A DNA stretch of 64,000 bases from Xanthobacter oligotrophicus (GCF_008364685.1 NZ_VTTL01000009.1:62001-126000), one strand, 5' to 3'; counted from the stretch's first letter, positions 24,826-34,223 are shown. Notes: a model not told the origin generated them from the sequence alone. Numbers and translations: made by a program.

Positions 24826-25755
24826 TTATTGCATTGCAGCAATGGCCGGATCGGCGATGCCGCTCTGCTCCAGCTTGGGCGCGATGCGCCGGGCTTCAGC
24901 GACCAGGGCGGCGGTGATGGGCGTGGTCGGCTCGCGGTGGGGCACCACCAGGCCGATGGAGTGGGAGATGTCCGGCTCCACGATGGGAATGGACCGCACC
25001 ACTGAGGTGAGCCCCAGCGAATCCGCCAGCATGGCCGGCATCACGCTCGCCCACAGGCCGGTGCGCACGTGGGTGAACAGCACGATCATGGAATTGGATT
25101 CGAGCGTCGGCTTGTGGCTGGCGCCGGCGGCAGCGAGCAGATTGTCCACGATGCGGCGGTTCTGCATGTCGGGGGTGAGCAGAGCGAGCTGAAGCTCGGC
25201 CACCTCGGCCCAGGTCACTGCGTCGCGCTCGCCGTAGCGGGACTGGGGCGAGGTGACGAGCCGGTAGCGCTCGCGATAGAGCGGCACCGTGTTGACCCGG
25301 CCCAGCGGTTCGTTGTCGAGGTAGGTGAGGCCGGCGTCGATCTCCAGGTTTTCGAGATGGTTCAGGATCTCGATGGAGGTGCGGGAGATCACCGTGAAGC
25401 GCACGTCCGGGTGGCGCGCGCGGAAGGGAGTGGTCAGCGCCGCCACCATGGGCAAAGCGGTCGGGATGGCCGCGATGCGCAGCGGGCCGGCAAGGCCGCG
25501 CTTGAGCGCATCGATGTCCTGACGCATGGCCCGCGAATCGGCCACGATCCGCCGCGCCCATTCCAGCGTGCGCTCGCCCTCGGGTGTGAAGCCCATGAAG
25601 CGCGAGCCGCGCTGCACCAGCAGCACGCCCAGCGTGTCCTCCAGCTGCTTGATTCCGGCGGAAAGGGTGGGCTGCGTCACTCCGCAGGCTTCACCGGCGC
25701 GGCCGAAGTGACGTTCCCGGGCGAGGGCGATCAGGTATTCGAGCTTGTCGATCAT
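24826..25755 (-). CDS. fdsR: LysR-family regulator of formate dehydrogenase
   Basis: A 309-residue LysR-type regulator. The N-terminal winged HTH is residues 1-60 (LEYLIALARERHFGRAGEAC, TQPTLSAGIKQLEDTLG), followed by the linker helix and a substrate-binding domain (LRIAAIPTALPMVAALTTPF, RTSIEILNHLENLEIDAGL). It lies directly upstream of fdsGBA-fdhD-fdsD on the same strand with a 270 bp gap that carries LysR sites, so control of the formate dehydrogenase operon is likely. The effector could be formate, but that is inferred. Confidence 0.85.
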   Translation of the reverse strand: MIDKLEYLIALARERHFGRAGEACGVTQPTLSAGIKQLEDTLGVLLVQRGSRFMGFTPEGERTLEWARRIVADSRAMRQDIDALKRGLAGPLRIAAIPTALPMVAALTTPFRARHPDVRFTVISRTSIEILNHLENLEIDAGLTYLDNEPLGRVNTVPLYRERYRLVTSPQSRYGERDAVTWAEVAELQLALLTPDMQNRRIVDNLLAAAGASHKPTLESNSMIVLFTHVRTGLWASVMPAMLADSLGLTSVVRSIPIVEPDISHSIGLVVPHREPTTPITAALVAEARRIAPKLEQSGIADPAIAAMQ

Positions 25756-25921
25756 GGGCCCATATCATGGAGAGGAGGGGTGCCGCGCAAGGCGGCTGTG
25801 TTGCCGCAGCGCAGCGCGCGGCGCCATGGAACAGCCGAGGCCGGATGGGCGCGCTTGCATTTGCGGCCGACGACGGTAGACGGGCAGGGAAGGCGCAGCG
25901 GGCGTTTTGCGCCCGACGGAC

Positions 25922-25935
25922 TGGGATATATCCCA
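25922..25935. promoter_or_regulatory. 14 bp perfect palindrome upstream of the small secreted gene
   Basis: TGGGATATATCCCA, a perfect dyad 75 bp before the ATG at 26011, in the spacer shared with the LysR gene. Candidate operator for an unknown factor. Confidence 0.35.
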
Positions 25936-26010
25936 CCCCGGCTCTCGTGGTGCGGGGCCAATCCGCGCGGTATCAGTCGAGGGCCGGGCTGCCGGCAGAA
26001 GAGGTGTTTC

Positions 26011-26310
26011 ATGAAGTGCATGCTGATGGCGCTGTCTCTCGGCGTCGGTGCCGTCCTCCTCGCCGCCGGCGGCGGGCAGGCGGCTTCGCTGCTGAACCCC
26101 GGCACCGCGCTCGCGGCCGGGCAGCCGGAAGCGGCGCCCCAGCAGGTGCGCTGGGTGTGCACCTATGGCCGCTGCGTGTGGCGGCCCCGCTCGAACGTGC
26201 GCGTTCCCATCTATGCCCAAAGCTGGGGTCCGCCCCCGCGCCCGAACTGCTTCTGGACCCGCCGAATCGGTCCTCAGGGCCAGTCGCACTGGCAGCAGGT
26301 GTGCCGGTAG
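26011..26310 (+). CDS. Small secreted cysteine-containing protein
   Basis: A 99-residue protein. Residues 1-25 form a signal peptide (KCMLMALSLGVGAVLLAAGG then QAAS, possible cleavage after AA). The mature part holds four cysteines (WVCTYGRCVW, NCFWTRR, QVCR) and many Trp/Pro/Arg residues, as in small periplasmic or extracellular Rhizobiales proteins of unknown role. The ATG is preceded by AGAGGTG. The four cysteines could make two disulfides. No family assigned. Confidence 0.65.
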   Translation: MKCMLMALSLGVGAVLLAAGGGQAASLLNPGTALAAGQPEAAPQQVRWVCTYGRCVWRPRSNVRVPIYAQSWGPPPRPNCFWTRRIGPQGQSHWQQVCR

Positions 26311-26475
26311 CTCTTCGGTGGTACCAGAGTGAAGATTTTCCGCATTGCAACCATGCTCGCGAGAACGTGAACTGTGACGCCGGAGCCACAGGCAAGCTTT
26401 TAACGTTATCTTAAAGCTCGGCGACGGCGCGGCGGACCGAAGGCCGAGGATCTGGGGAAGAAGGGGAGTCCTGCC

Positions 26476-26634
26476 ATGCCTGGCTTGGCTCATGGTTCGG
26501 TTCTGATCTCGCTTGTGGCCATGTTGTTCGCCGCCGTTCTTCTGGCGACGCCCACGCTCGCGTTCCTGACCCATCCGCAGGAACATCCGACAGTGGTGCC
26601 GCGACCGTTGCATACGGTTTCCGCGTTCGCTTGA
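26476..26634 (+). CDS. 52-residue membrane-anchored or secreted peptide
   Basis: A short frame with a good ribosome site (AAGGGGAG eight bases before the ATG). The product starts MPGLAHGSVLISLVAMLFAA and continues VLLATPTLAFLTHPQEHP, that is, one hydrophobic helix or a signal peptide with a TLAF cleavage-like end and a short polar tail. No homology can be claimed. Position between two exported-protein genes on the same strand supports it being real, but it may be chance. Confidence 0.4.
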   Translation: MPGLAHGSVLISLVAMLFAAVLLATPTLAFLTHPQEHPTVVPRPLHTVSAFA

Positions 26635-26773
26635 CGCCCTCCTGTGGCGGTTTCCATTTCGGCTCGAAAGCTGCCCTGCGCCTTGATCGGCGTTGGAAAG
26701 GCTTCTGCGTGCCGGGCTTTCGGGCACTGACGACGGCCGCGTCGCGCGGGGCGGCGGGCGCGGGAGGTTCACC

Positions 26774-27529
26774 TTGGGACGACAGCACAGTGGCGCGGCC
26801 CTGACCGGCCGGCCGGCGATGTGGCACGCCATCCTTTTCGCATCGGGCTTCCTCGCGGCCGTCGCCCTGGGGGGCGCAGGGGCGCGCGCGCAGTCGCGAG
26901 GCGGATTTTTTCCGGTGGCGCCGCAGGCGTCTCCCGGAAATTTCTTCTCGATGCTGTTCGGCGGCATGAGACCGCACGCACGCGTCGAAACGCCCGAGCG
27001 GCCGCGCATCGTCATAACGCCTCGGGTTCGCGGCGAGGGCTCGTCCACCGCCAGCTGGGGCTCGGGCGTGGCCTATTGCGTGCGCACCTGCGATGGGCGC
27101 TATTTCCCGCTCCAGGGCAAGGCGGCGGAGGAGGGTGCGCTTGCCCAGTGCAACGCCTTCTGCCCGGCGGCGAAGATGGCCATCTACACCTCGTCCGACA
27201 GTACGAAGGGCATCGACGCGGCCGTTTCGCGCAGCGGGAAAGCCTATTCGGAGCTGCCCAACGCCTTCGTCTATCGTCAGCGCCTGGTGGAGGGCTGCAC
27301 CTGCACGGCAGGCAGCCGCATCGGCGGCCTCAACCGGATCGACGTGATGAACGACCCCACGCTCCGGCGCGGCGACGTGGTCATGACGGAGGAGGGCAGC
27401 CGTGTCTTCACCGGCGGCCGCAAGGGACCGCCCTATCGGGAGGCCGACTTCGTCGAGCCCGCGCGGTTCCCAGAGCTGTCGCGCGACATGCGGGCCCGCC
27501 TCTCGGAACTGGAGGTGGCGTCGCGATAG
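26774..27529 (+). CDS. DUF2865 domain exported protein
   Basis: A 251-residue protein with a signal peptide (HAILFASGFLAAVALGGAGA then RAQS) and a DUF2865 domain with paired cysteines: GVAYCVRTCDGRYFPLQG, AQCNAFCPAAKMAIYTSS and EGCTCTAG. DUF2865 is a periplasmic Rhizobiales family of unknown function. Start: TTG at 26774 has GGGAGG six bases upstream; the first ATG (26819) has no ribosome site, though it would give a more usual signal peptide. Either start leaves the mature protein unchanged. Confidence 0.75.
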   Translation: MGRQHSGAALTGRPAMWHAILFASGFLAAVALGGAGARAQSRGGFFPVAPQASPGNFFSMLFGGMRPHARVETPERPRIVITPRVRGEGSSTASWGSGVAYCVRTCDGRYFPLQGKAAEEGALAQCNAFCPAAKMAIYTSSDSTKGIDAAVSRSGKAYSELPNAFVYRQRLVEGCTCTAGSRIGGLNRIDVMNDPTLRRGDVVMTEEGSRVFTGGRKGPPYREADFVEPARFPELSRDMRARLSELEVASR

Positions 27530-27616
27530 AGCGCGGTGCTCTCAAGAGCGATCGGGAAAACGCTCTTCCCGTTAGGTGGGAGCCGCCTTTGATCTTCTGA
27601 CAGGAAGCGCCGAGGA

Positions 27617-28912
27617 TCAGCCGGCGACGGCGCGACCGCGTTTTGCGGCAGTGCGCTTGGCCGCAGCGGGGGCGGCGGCGGGCGCCTCAGCTGAAGCGTC
27701 GCCGGTAACCTCGGCTTCCTGCGCGGTGTCCTCGTCCTGGTCCAGAAGGGCGCGGATGCGCGCGGCGAGTTCGCCTGTCGCATCATCGGCCACCAGCCTG
27801 CGCACCGGCGAGCCGGGGCCTTCCAGCTTGGCGGTCAGGGCAGCAAGCTTCGCCGCCACCTCGGTGACGCCGTCGCGTACGGCATCGAGCCCTTCGGGCG
27901 CAAGCAACGGTGTGGCCTCGGCTTCGCGGGGCGCGCGCTGGATCGCCTCTTCCATCAGCGCATGGTCGGCCTTGAGCATGTGCAGCGTGTCGGCAAGGCG
28001 GCGGTTTTCCACCTCGGCGGCGACGAATTCGCTGGCGCGCCGCTGCTCGAAGGCGTGGACGACGGCACGGTTGGCGTCGAGATCGCGCTCGGCGATGGCG
28101 AGCAGACCGGCCAGCCGGTCGCGTTCCGCCTCCAGGGCGGCGATGGCTTCACGCCAGCCGTCGCTTTCCGTGGTCTTGAGGGCGAGGGCGGCCTGGATTT
28201 CGGCGAGGTCCGTGGACAGGCTGGTCGCCGCTTCCGCAGCCACGGTCTTGGCCTCGGCGGCAGCGGTGCGTTCGGATTCAAGCGCGGCGGAGGTCTCCTC
28301 CAGCCGACGCGTGGTGTCGGCGAGGCGGCTGCGCAGGTCGGCCGTATCCTTCTCCAGCGCGGCGATGCGTTCGCGCTCGCTTACCAGGGTGGCCTCGCGC
28401 GTCGCCAGGGTGGCGGCGAGGGCCTGCGCGTCGGTTTCCAGGGTGCGGTGCGCCGCCTCCAGCGCCGTGAGGGCGGAGGTCCGCGCGGTAAGCTCCTCCT
28501 CCAGCCGGGCGACGGTCGCGGTGCGGTCGGCCAACTGGTCCTGGATCTCGCCCAGCAGCACGTCACGCTCGGCGCCTGTGGCCGTGGCGAGATGGTACTG
28601 GGCCTGAAGCGCCTTCAGCTCGGTTTCAAGCGCGAAGGTGCGCTGGCGCTGGGTCTCGATGGTGGCGGCATGCGCGGTGATGGTCTCGCGCATGGCATCG
28701 GTCTGGAGTTCCAGCCGGCGTTGGTTGAGGGCGAAGAAGGCGCGCTGCTGGTCCTTGTCGGCCTGCACCTCGAAGATGGAGATGGGCACGGCGGCTTCCA
28801 CCCGCTTGGTGGTGAGCCGGACCGCCCGGTGCCAGACCGCCGGCAGCACGAGCAGAGCCACGAGCGTCGCAATCAGCACGCCCAACGTGAAATACATGAT
28901 CTGCTCGATCAC
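27617..28912 (-). CDS. Membrane-anchored long coiled-coil protein
   Basis: A 431-residue protein. Residues 5-27 form one membrane helix (MYFTLGVLIATLVALLVLPA). From about 60 to 330 the sequence is an almost unbroken coiled coil rich in Glu, Ala, Arg and Leu. The tail has another short helix, then an Ala/Pro/Lys-rich basic end (KRTAAKRGRAVAG). This architecture is conserved in Rhizobiales hypothetical proteins; by shape it could be a cell-envelope or polar scaffold. No domain is recognised. Convergent with the DUF2865 gene. Confidence 0.75.
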   Translation of the reverse strand: MIEQIMYFTLGVLIATLVALLVLPAVWHRAVRLTTKRVEAAVPISIFEVQADKDQQRAFFALNQRRLELQTDAMRETITAHAATIETQRQRTFALETELKALQAQYHLATATGAERDVLLGEIQDQLADRTATVARLEEELTARTSALTALEAAHRTLETDAQALAATLATREATLVSERERIAALEKDTADLRSRLADTTRRLEETSAALESERTAAAEAKTVAAEAATSLSTDLAEIQAALALKTTESDGWREAIAALEAERDRLAGLLAIAERDLDANRAVVHAFEQRRASEFVAAEVENRRLADTLHMLKADHALMEEAIQRAPREAEATPLLAPEGLDAVRDGVTEVAAKLAALTAKLEGPGSPVRRLVADDATGELAARIRALLDQDEDTAQEAEVTGDASAEAPAAAPAAAKRTAAKRGRAVAG

Positions 28913-29146
28913 GCGCGCACTCGCCCTTCCCCTGGAGCCGGCCCGGCGAGCCCGTTTCGCTGCCGCGAGCGGGATGGGCCGTCACACGTCTCATCTGCCG
29001 TTCCGTCGGGCGAGCGGTAGTGGAATGCACCCGCCGCGCGCCGTCCCGGAACCTTCATCCATTCATGCCACGGCGCGCTGCAGCGTGCCAGCGGCGACGC
29101 GCCCGTTTCGCGCGGGGCGCGTCGATTGGTGTGCGCCCGGATGCTC

Positions 29147-29794
29147 TCAGAAGGGGTTCCAGGTGGGGTTGGGGGTGAACTTGAGGTAGCCGAGATTGGC
29201 GCCGAGGCGCACGCCCACGCCCGAACGGATCGGGACCACCACGATGCCGTCGGCCCCGAGCGCGGTCATGCCGAAGCCGGCCACCACATAGGCCGAGCCG
29301 GAGATGCCCCCGAAGCGGCGGAAGATGTCGTCCACGCTCCGCAGATTGTAGACGAGGACCATGGTGCGGGCGCCGTCGCCGCCGAAGTCCCAGCCCACGG
29401 AGGGACCCTGCCAGTAGACCTTCAGGTCGCCGGCGTTGCGGGTATAGAGCACGCCCTCGCCATAGCGCAGGCCGCCCACGAAGGCGCCGGAGCCTTCCTG
29501 GCCGAGGATGTAGCCGTTGGGCTGGCCCCACTGACCCACCGCTTTCTCGATGCTGAGCGCGAGCCCGCGCGAGACACTGCCGAAGAAGGAGTGGCCTTTG
29601 CTGACCAGTTCGTTGGTGGAATAGGCCTGCGGGGTCGGCCCCTGGCCTTGTGCGCTTGCGGGCACCGCGGCACCGAACGCGGCGAGGGCGACCACGAGGC
29701 CGCCAAGGTGGCGGGTGATCTGGCGCCCCATCTGGCGCCGCAGCGTCTGCGGCAGGCCGCGGGCGGTCTTGAGGAAGCTCGAAGAGAAGCGCAT
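29147..29794 (-). CDS. eipA: DUF1134 envelope integrity protein EipA
   Basis: A 215-residue periplasmic protein of the DUF1134 family. A signal peptide lies at about 25-48 (LGGLVVALAAFGAAVPASAQ), then the family core: SIEKAVGQWGQPNGYILGQE, GALRYGEG-like GGLRYGEGVLYTRNAG and WQGPSVGWDFGGDGAR. EipA of Brucella and Caulobacter helps keep the cell envelope intact. Start: ATG at 29794; the longer frame begins at a TTG. Ends FTPNPTWNPF, a typical family terminus. Confidence 0.85.
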   Translation of the reverse strand: MRFSSSFLKTARGLPQTLRRQMGRQITRHLGGLVVALAAFGAAVPASAQGQGPTPQAYSTNELVSKGHSFFGSVSRGLALSIEKAVGQWGQPNGYILGQEGSGAFVGGLRYGEGVLYTRNAGDLKVYWQGPSVGWDFGGDGARTMVLVYNLRSVDDIFRRFGGISGSAYVVAGFGMTALGADGIVVVPIRSGVGVRLGANLGYLKFTPNPTWNPF

Positions 29795-30013
29795 GGGGGA
29801 TCTCGCAGTGGGCTTCGATGAAGGGGGCCGCTTCAACTGGGGCTGCGTCAACCGGGTTTGCGTCGCCTTGGGTGTGCGTCACCTGGGGCGTGTATGGCGA
29901 CCGCGCGAATCGCTCAAATTATGGCGATGAGTATGACGCAGGGACGTCGGCCGCGCGCTGATGGTCGGGCGTTACCTGAAAATCACCATGCGGGATCCGG
30001 AATTATCGGCGGG

Positions 30014-30856
30014 TTAACCCGCCGCGCCCGTGTCCGGCGGCCCGCCGGCGCCCCAGGCCACGAAGCCGTGGACCATGTAGCCGACCTCCGCATGGCCATA
30101 GGTGAGGGGGCTGCCGTCCGGACGGGTGACGCTGCCGCCGGCCGCCACCACCAGGGCATGACCCGCCGCGCTGTCCCACTCCATCACCGGGCCGAGGCGA
30201 GGGTAGAAGTCCGCCTTGCCCTCGGCGATGAGGCCGAATTTCAGCGCCGACCCCGCCGGAATGCGCTCCGCCACCTGGTGGCGGGCAATGAGCGCGTCGG
30301 TGGCGGGATCGCCGTGGGAGCGGCTTTCGGCCACCACGAGGGGGCCGTCCGGCACCTTGCGGCAGGCGATGGGGGTCCAGTCCTGCGCATCGACGCGGGC
30401 GCCGGGTGCGCGGATGGCCCGGAAGGCGGCCCCGGGCCGCCCGGCGAACAGCAAGGCCCGGGCCGGCGCGTAGACCACGCCGAGCACCGGGGCGCCGTCC
30501 TCCACCACCGCGATGTTCACGGTGTACTCGCCGTTGCCGGAGATGAATTCGCGCGTGCCGTCGAGAGGGTCGACCAGCACGAAGCGATTGCCGCAGATGA
30601 CCTCGGTGCCCGCCGCCGTCGCCTCCTCCGCTACCACCGGCACGCCGGGCATGAGGTGGGCGAGGGCGGCGAAGATGGTGGCTTCAGCCTCGTGATCCGC
30701 CTCCGTCACCGGGCTCCGGTCGGATTTCTGCCGGTGGGTGATGCCTTCCGCCTCGATGCGGCGGATGACGACGCCGGCTGCCAGCGCCGCCTCCGCAAGG
30801 CCCGCCAGCAGGGCGGCATCGGTGGGGGCGGGCGCGCGGGGCACGGGAAAGGTCAT
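30014..30856 (-). CDS. cysQ: 3'(2'),5'-bisphosphate nucleotidase CysQ
   Basis: A 280-residue inositol-monophosphatase-fold enzyme. The metal site motifs are all present: VVAEEATAAG (Glu-Glu), LVDPLDGTREFISGNGEYTV (DPxDGT with the CysQ-type REF extension) and VMEWDSAAGHALVVAAGG (WDxAAG). CysQ removes the 3'-phosphate from PAP and so protects sulfate assimilation. Length is normal. It is a single gene between eipA and chpT. Confidence 0.93.
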   Translation of the reverse strand: MTFPVPRAPAPTDAALLAGLAEAALAAGVVIRRIEAEGITHRQKSDRSPVTEADHEAEATIFAALAHLMPGVPVVAEEATAAGTEVICGNRFVLVDPLDGTREFISGNGEYTVNIAVVEDGAPVLGVVYAPARALLFAGRPGAAFRAIRAPGARVDAQDWTPIACRKVPDGPLVVAESRSHGDPATDALIARHQVAERIPAGSALKFGLIAEGKADFYPRLGPVMEWDSAAGHALVVAAGGSVTRPDGSPLTYGHAEVGYMVHGFVAWGAGGPPDTGAAG

Positions 30857-31124
30857 GGCGAGCGGCTTTTGCGGGTCTCGGGGACGCAGTCTCTAGCCCC
30901 GCGCGGCGGCCGTGTCGATGCGCGGTTCCACATCATGGTTGGTGCGGTGCGGCAAGTCGGCGGCAGGTCGGCGGCACGTCAGGCTGCACGCCCGGCGGCG
31001 GAGCGGCAGCGCTTGTGGCGCCGTGTGCCGGCGGTGTAACTGGACCGACTTTGATCCAGACGGATTCGGGCGCGGTCCGGCGGAGCCGCATTGAGCCGCC
31101 CGCCGTCGCCGTCCGGGAGACGCC

Positions 31125-31826
31125 ATGTCCACCGAAAAGACCGCCACCCAAAGCCCCGCCACCGAAAAGTCCGCCGCTGCCGCGCCCGTCGTGACGCTGG
31201 CCGTCTCCGCGCTCGATCTCGGGGCCCTCCTGTGCTCGCGGGTGTGCCACGACGTGATCAGCCCGGTGGGCGCCATCGTCAACGGCCTCGAGGTGCTGGA
31301 GGACGAGGACGCCGCGGACATGCGTGATGTCGCCCTCGATCTCATCGCCAAGAGCGCGCGGCAGGCTTCCGCGCGGCTCCAGTTCACTCGCCTCGCCTTC
31401 GGTGCGGCCGGTTCCGCCGGGGCGCGGCTTGATCTCGGCGATGCCGAGCAGGTGGTGCGCCCGGTGATCGAGGACGGCCGTACCCGGGTGGAATGGTCCC
31501 TGCCACGGGAGCTTCTGCCCAAGAACCGGGTCAAGCTGCTGCTCAATCTGGTGCTGCTGGCCGGCACCACCATTCCGCGCGGTGGCGTCATCCGCATCTC
31601 GGCGGCAGGGGAGGGCGATGCCACCGGCTTCGTGCTGGCCTCCACCGGCGAGAAGGCGCGCATCCCGGAAGGGCTGCAGGCGCTGGTGGACGGCGCCGCA
31701 CCCGAGGGCGGGCTCGATGCCCATTCGGTACAGCCCTTCTATGCCGGCATGCTGGCCCGCGACTGCGCCATCGCCATCCGCTTCGCCCAGGAGGGCGACA
31801 CCGTGACCATCTCCACGCCGGGCTGA
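31125..31826 (+). CDS. chpT: Histidine phosphotransferase ChpT
   Basis: A 233-residue protein. After an Ala/Thr-rich leader of about 30 residues, LGALLCSRVCHDVISPVGAI carries the phosphorylated His in a DHp-like helix, followed by NGLEVLEDED and a degenerate ATPase-like domain. ChpT passes phosphate from the CckA hybrid kinase to CtrA and CpdR in alphaproteobacteria. Here it lies directly beside ctrA, in convergent orientation with a shared terminator. The family is well recognised, and adjacency to its target strengthens the call. Confidence 0.93.
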   Translation: MSTEKTATQSPATEKSAAAAPVVTLAVSALDLGALLCSRVCHDVISPVGAIVNGLEVLEDEDAADMRDVALDLIAKSARQASARLQFTRLAFGAAGSAGARLDLGDAEQVVRPVIEDGRTRVEWSLPRELLPKNRVKLLLNLVLLAGTTIPRGGVIRISAAGEGDATGFVLASTGEKARIPEGLQALVDGAAPEGGLDAHSVQPFYAGMLARDCAIAIRFAQEGDTVTISTPG

Positions 31827-31880
31827 CCAGGGCTATCGGCGGGGGCTCTTTCGCTCGCGGCGCTTGTCTGGCCCCCAAAC

Positions 31881-31913
31881 GAAAAAGCCCCGCGATGCGG
31901 GGCCTCTTTGTTG
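31881..31913. terminator. Bidirectional terminator between chpT and ctrA
   Basis: GCCCCGC (31887-31893), loop GAT, GCGGGGC (31897-31903), flanked by AAAAA on the left and CTCTTTGTT on the right, so it can end both convergent genes. Confidence 0.8.
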
Positions 31914-31932
31914 CGTGCGAGGAGAGAGGGGA

Positions 31933-32634
31933 TCAGACGGCGATGCGCTCGGCGCCCAGCATGGGCTCGCGCAGCACATAGCCCCGGCCCCACACGGTCT
32001 CGATGTAGTTCTTGCCCGCGGACGCGTTGGCGAGCTTCTTGCGCAGCTTGCAGATGAACACGTCGATGATTTTCAGTTCGGGCTCGTCCATGCCGCCGTA
32101 GAGATGGTTGAGGAACATCTCCTTGGTCAGGGTCGTGCCCTTGCGGAGCGAGAGCAGCTCCAGCATCTGGTATTCCTTGCCGGTGAGGTGGACCCGGTTG
32201 TTCTCCACCTCCACGGTCTTGGTGTCCAGGTTCACCACGAGGTCGCCGGTCTGGATCACCGACTGGGCGTGGCCCTTGGACCGGCGTACGATGGCGTGGA
32301 TGCGCGCCACCATCTCGTCCTTGTGGAACGGCTTGGTGAGGTAGTCGTCGGCGCCGAAGCCGAAGCCCTTCACCTTGTCTTCCGTATTGGCGAGGCCGGA
32401 CAGGATGAGGATCGGTGTCTTCACCTTCGCCACGCGCAGGGCGCGCAGGACTTCGAACCCCGACATGTCGGGCAGGTTCAAGTCGAGAAGGATGATGTCG
32501 TATTCGTAGACCTTACCGAGATCTACGCCTTCCTCACCGAGGTTGGTCGTATAGACGTTAAAGCTCTCGGTCTTCAGCATCAGTTCGATGCCTCGGGCCG
32601 TAGCACTGTCGTCCTCGATGAGCAAGACGCGCAT
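31933..32634 (-). CDS. ctrA: Cell-cycle master response regulator CtrA
   Basis: A 233-residue OmpR-type regulator. The receiver has the acidic pocket (VLLIEDD), the phosphorylated Asp in [11 protein letters not shown], and the conserved Lys in DDYLTKPF. The winged HTH ends [18 protein letters not shown] and [12 protein letters not shown], a near-invariant CtrA signature. CtrA controls replication start, division, flagella and methyltransferase genes. Its upstream DNA is dense in CcrM methylation sites, as in other Rhizobiales. Convergent with chpT, divergent from the fliJ-like gene. Confidence 0.98.
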   Translation of the reverse strand: MRVLLIEDDSATARGIELMLKTESFNVYTTNLGEEGVDLGKVYEYDIILLDLNLPDMSGFEVLRALRVAKVKTPILILSGLANTEDKVKGFGFGADDYLTKPFHKDEMVARIHAIVRRSKGHAQSVIQTGDLVVNLDTKTVEVENNRVHLTGKEYQMLELLSLRKGTTLTKEMFLNHLYGGMDEPELKIIDVFICKLRKKLANASAGKNYIETVWGRGYVLREPMLGAERIAV

Positions 32635-32702
32635 GGCTATCCCTTTCCTCGCAACTACCCAGAAGTCGGGGCTGCCGACTTCTGTTGCTCGGCCATCGGG
32701 GT

Positions 32703-32798
32703 GATTCGCGTTACGTGTGTAGAATCGTTAACAGATCTCGATTCTCTTCCACAAGAGTCTGTCGAAAAAACTTTGTGCACGAGAGTCAAGACTGACTC
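32703..32798 (-). promoter_or_regulatory. ctrA promoter region with six GANTC (CcrM) sites
   Basis: GANTC occurs at 32703, 32722, 32740, 32755, 32783 and 32794, six sites in 96 bp, far above chance. Two CtrA-like TTAA half-sites (GTTAAC 32728-32733, CTTAAG near 32810) are also present. In Caulobacter and Rhizobiales, ctrA P1 is controlled by CcrM methylation. The 468 bp between ctrA and the fliJ-like gene contains no other gene. Confidence 0.75.
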
Positions 32799-33102
32799 TT
32801 CATCAAGCACTTAAGGTCTTTTCCACAAGCCCTCGGTCACGTGCGCGGCCACCCCTCCCGCCCGAGCCTGGGGCGGTGCCCAGGTGACGCACGCCAAGGC
32901 GCTTCACCCGAACCGTAGCGTCATCATTAATGAAGGCGGTAAACGATTGGTTGCCGTGGCGTCCGCGAACGCGATTTTCATCCCATTGCCGCGGTCGAGG
33001 TAAGGAAAGGGCAACCAGCACACGACATTCTCTGAACCCGGAAGCTCCGAGCGCACACGGGCGTTGGGGGCGCGTTCCCGTATGCGTACCGGAGTAGAGG
33101 CG

Positions 33103-33498
33103 ATGAAGTCGCGTGACCCCCTGATCCGTGCAAAGCGATTCCAGATCGACGATGCGCGCCGCCGCCTTGCCCAGATCGACACCATGATCGCCGAGTTCGA
33201 GCGCATGGCCCAAGATCTCGAGCGCGACATTTCCGCGGAGGAGGAGCGCTCCGGCATCTCCGATCCCAGGCATTTCGCCTATCCGCCGCTGGCGCTTGCC
33301 GCGCGCAACCGGCGCGACAATCTCCAGCGGTCCGCGCAGGATCTGAAAGCTCAGCAGGAGGCGGCCCGGGCCACCCTCGCCGAGGTGGAAGCCGACCTTG
33401 CCCTGGTGGAGGCGGCCGGCGAGATGGATCGCGCCGGGCGTGTCGAGGCTCCGGGCCGGCGTCAGCCGCTGCGCCCCGGCGAGACTGCCCGCCACTGA
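33103..33498 (+). CDS. fliJ: FliJ-like flagellar export chaperone
   Basis: A 131-residue, fully helical, charged protein. Residues 5-115 form a coiled coil (AKRFQIDDARRRLAQIDTMI, EFERMAQDLERDISAEE, NLQRSAQDLKAQQEAARATL), as expected for FliJ, the stalk-like component of the flagellar type III export ATPase complex. Start: ATG at 33103 after GGAG; the upstream ATG-like starts lack a ribosome site. In several Rhizobiales fliJ lies next to ctrA, which supports the call. No other flagellar gene is nearby. Sequence identity in this family is always weak, so certainty is moderate. Confidence 0.7.
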   Translation: MKSRDPLIRAKRFQIDDARRRLAQIDTMIAEFERMAQDLERDISAEEERSGISDPRHFAYPPLALAARNRRDNLQRSAQDLKAQQEAARATLAEVEADLALVEAAGEMDRAGRVEAPGRRQPLRPGETARH

Positions 33499-33683
33499 CC
33501 TCAGGAGCCTTTTGCGAGGCGGGAAAGCCGTAAGGGCGATGGCGACGGTAAATTGGTAGCTAATGCTGCGGTGCGGCGCGCTTTTTTGCGCGCGGCACGC
33601 GTGTCCTGTGGCATTCAAGGCTTCCATTCCGCAGTGCCGCTCCGGTAGCTTCTGCGCGGTCCCCCACCGAGCACGAATGTTCC

Positions 33684-34223
33684 GTGACCTCCCACCGCAA
33701 GGTCCATGCCCTCGTCGATCGCGTCGCCGCCGGCGACCTGCACGCCTTCGAGGAGCTCTACCGCCTCACGAGCCCGAAGCTTTATGGGCTCGTGCTCCGC
33801 CTGCTCCGGCGACCGGAGCTGGCCGGCGAGGCGCTGCGGCAGGCCTACAGGCGCATCCGGGCTGAGGCCCACACCCTGCGCCCGCAGGAAGATCCGGTCT
33901 GCTGGATGGCCGCCGTGGCCCGCTCCAGCGCCCTCGACATGGCCTGGAAGCGGCCCGTGGGCGACGCCTTCGAGCCGTTCGACGCCGCCCAGAGGGGCGA
34001 GGACCCGCTCGCCTCCGAACGCCGGAGCCCGGCGTTGATCCGTCTGCTCGCCTGCCTCGGCAAGCTGCCGGAGGAGCGCCGGCGCATGGTGCTGCTCGCC
34101 TTCTATGACGGCTGGAACCGCGAGGCCCTGTCCATCTATTTCGACGCGCCGGTGGCCGCCATCCGTGCCTGGATGGCGCGCAGCGTGTCCCAGCTCGGCG
34201 AGTGCATGGGGCGGCGCTCATGA
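33684..34223 (+). CDS. ECF-type RNA polymerase sigma factor
   Basis: A 179-residue sigma-70-family protein: region 2 at about 10-80 (DLHAFEELYRLTSPKLYGLV, DPVCWMAAVARSSALDMAW) and region 4 at 115-175 (LACLGKLPEERRRMVLLAFY, NREALSIYFDAPVAAIRAWM). It matches sigma factors paired with RskA/ChrR-like anti-sigma proteins. The start is a GTG at 33684; no in-frame ATG exists upstream. Its stop overlaps the anti-sigma start (ATGA), the usual coupling that keeps the two in balance. A GC-rich hairpin around a T6 loop at 33571-33598 lies upstream. Confidence 0.88.
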   Translation: MTSHRKVHALVDRVAAGDLHAFEELYRLTSPKLYGLVLRLLRRPELAGEALRQAYRRIRAEAHTLRPQEDPVCWMAAVARSSALDMAWKRPVGDAFEPFDAAQRGEDPLASERRSPALIRLLACLGKLPEERRRMVLLAFYDGWNREALSIYFDAPVAAIRAWMARSVSQLGECMGRRS

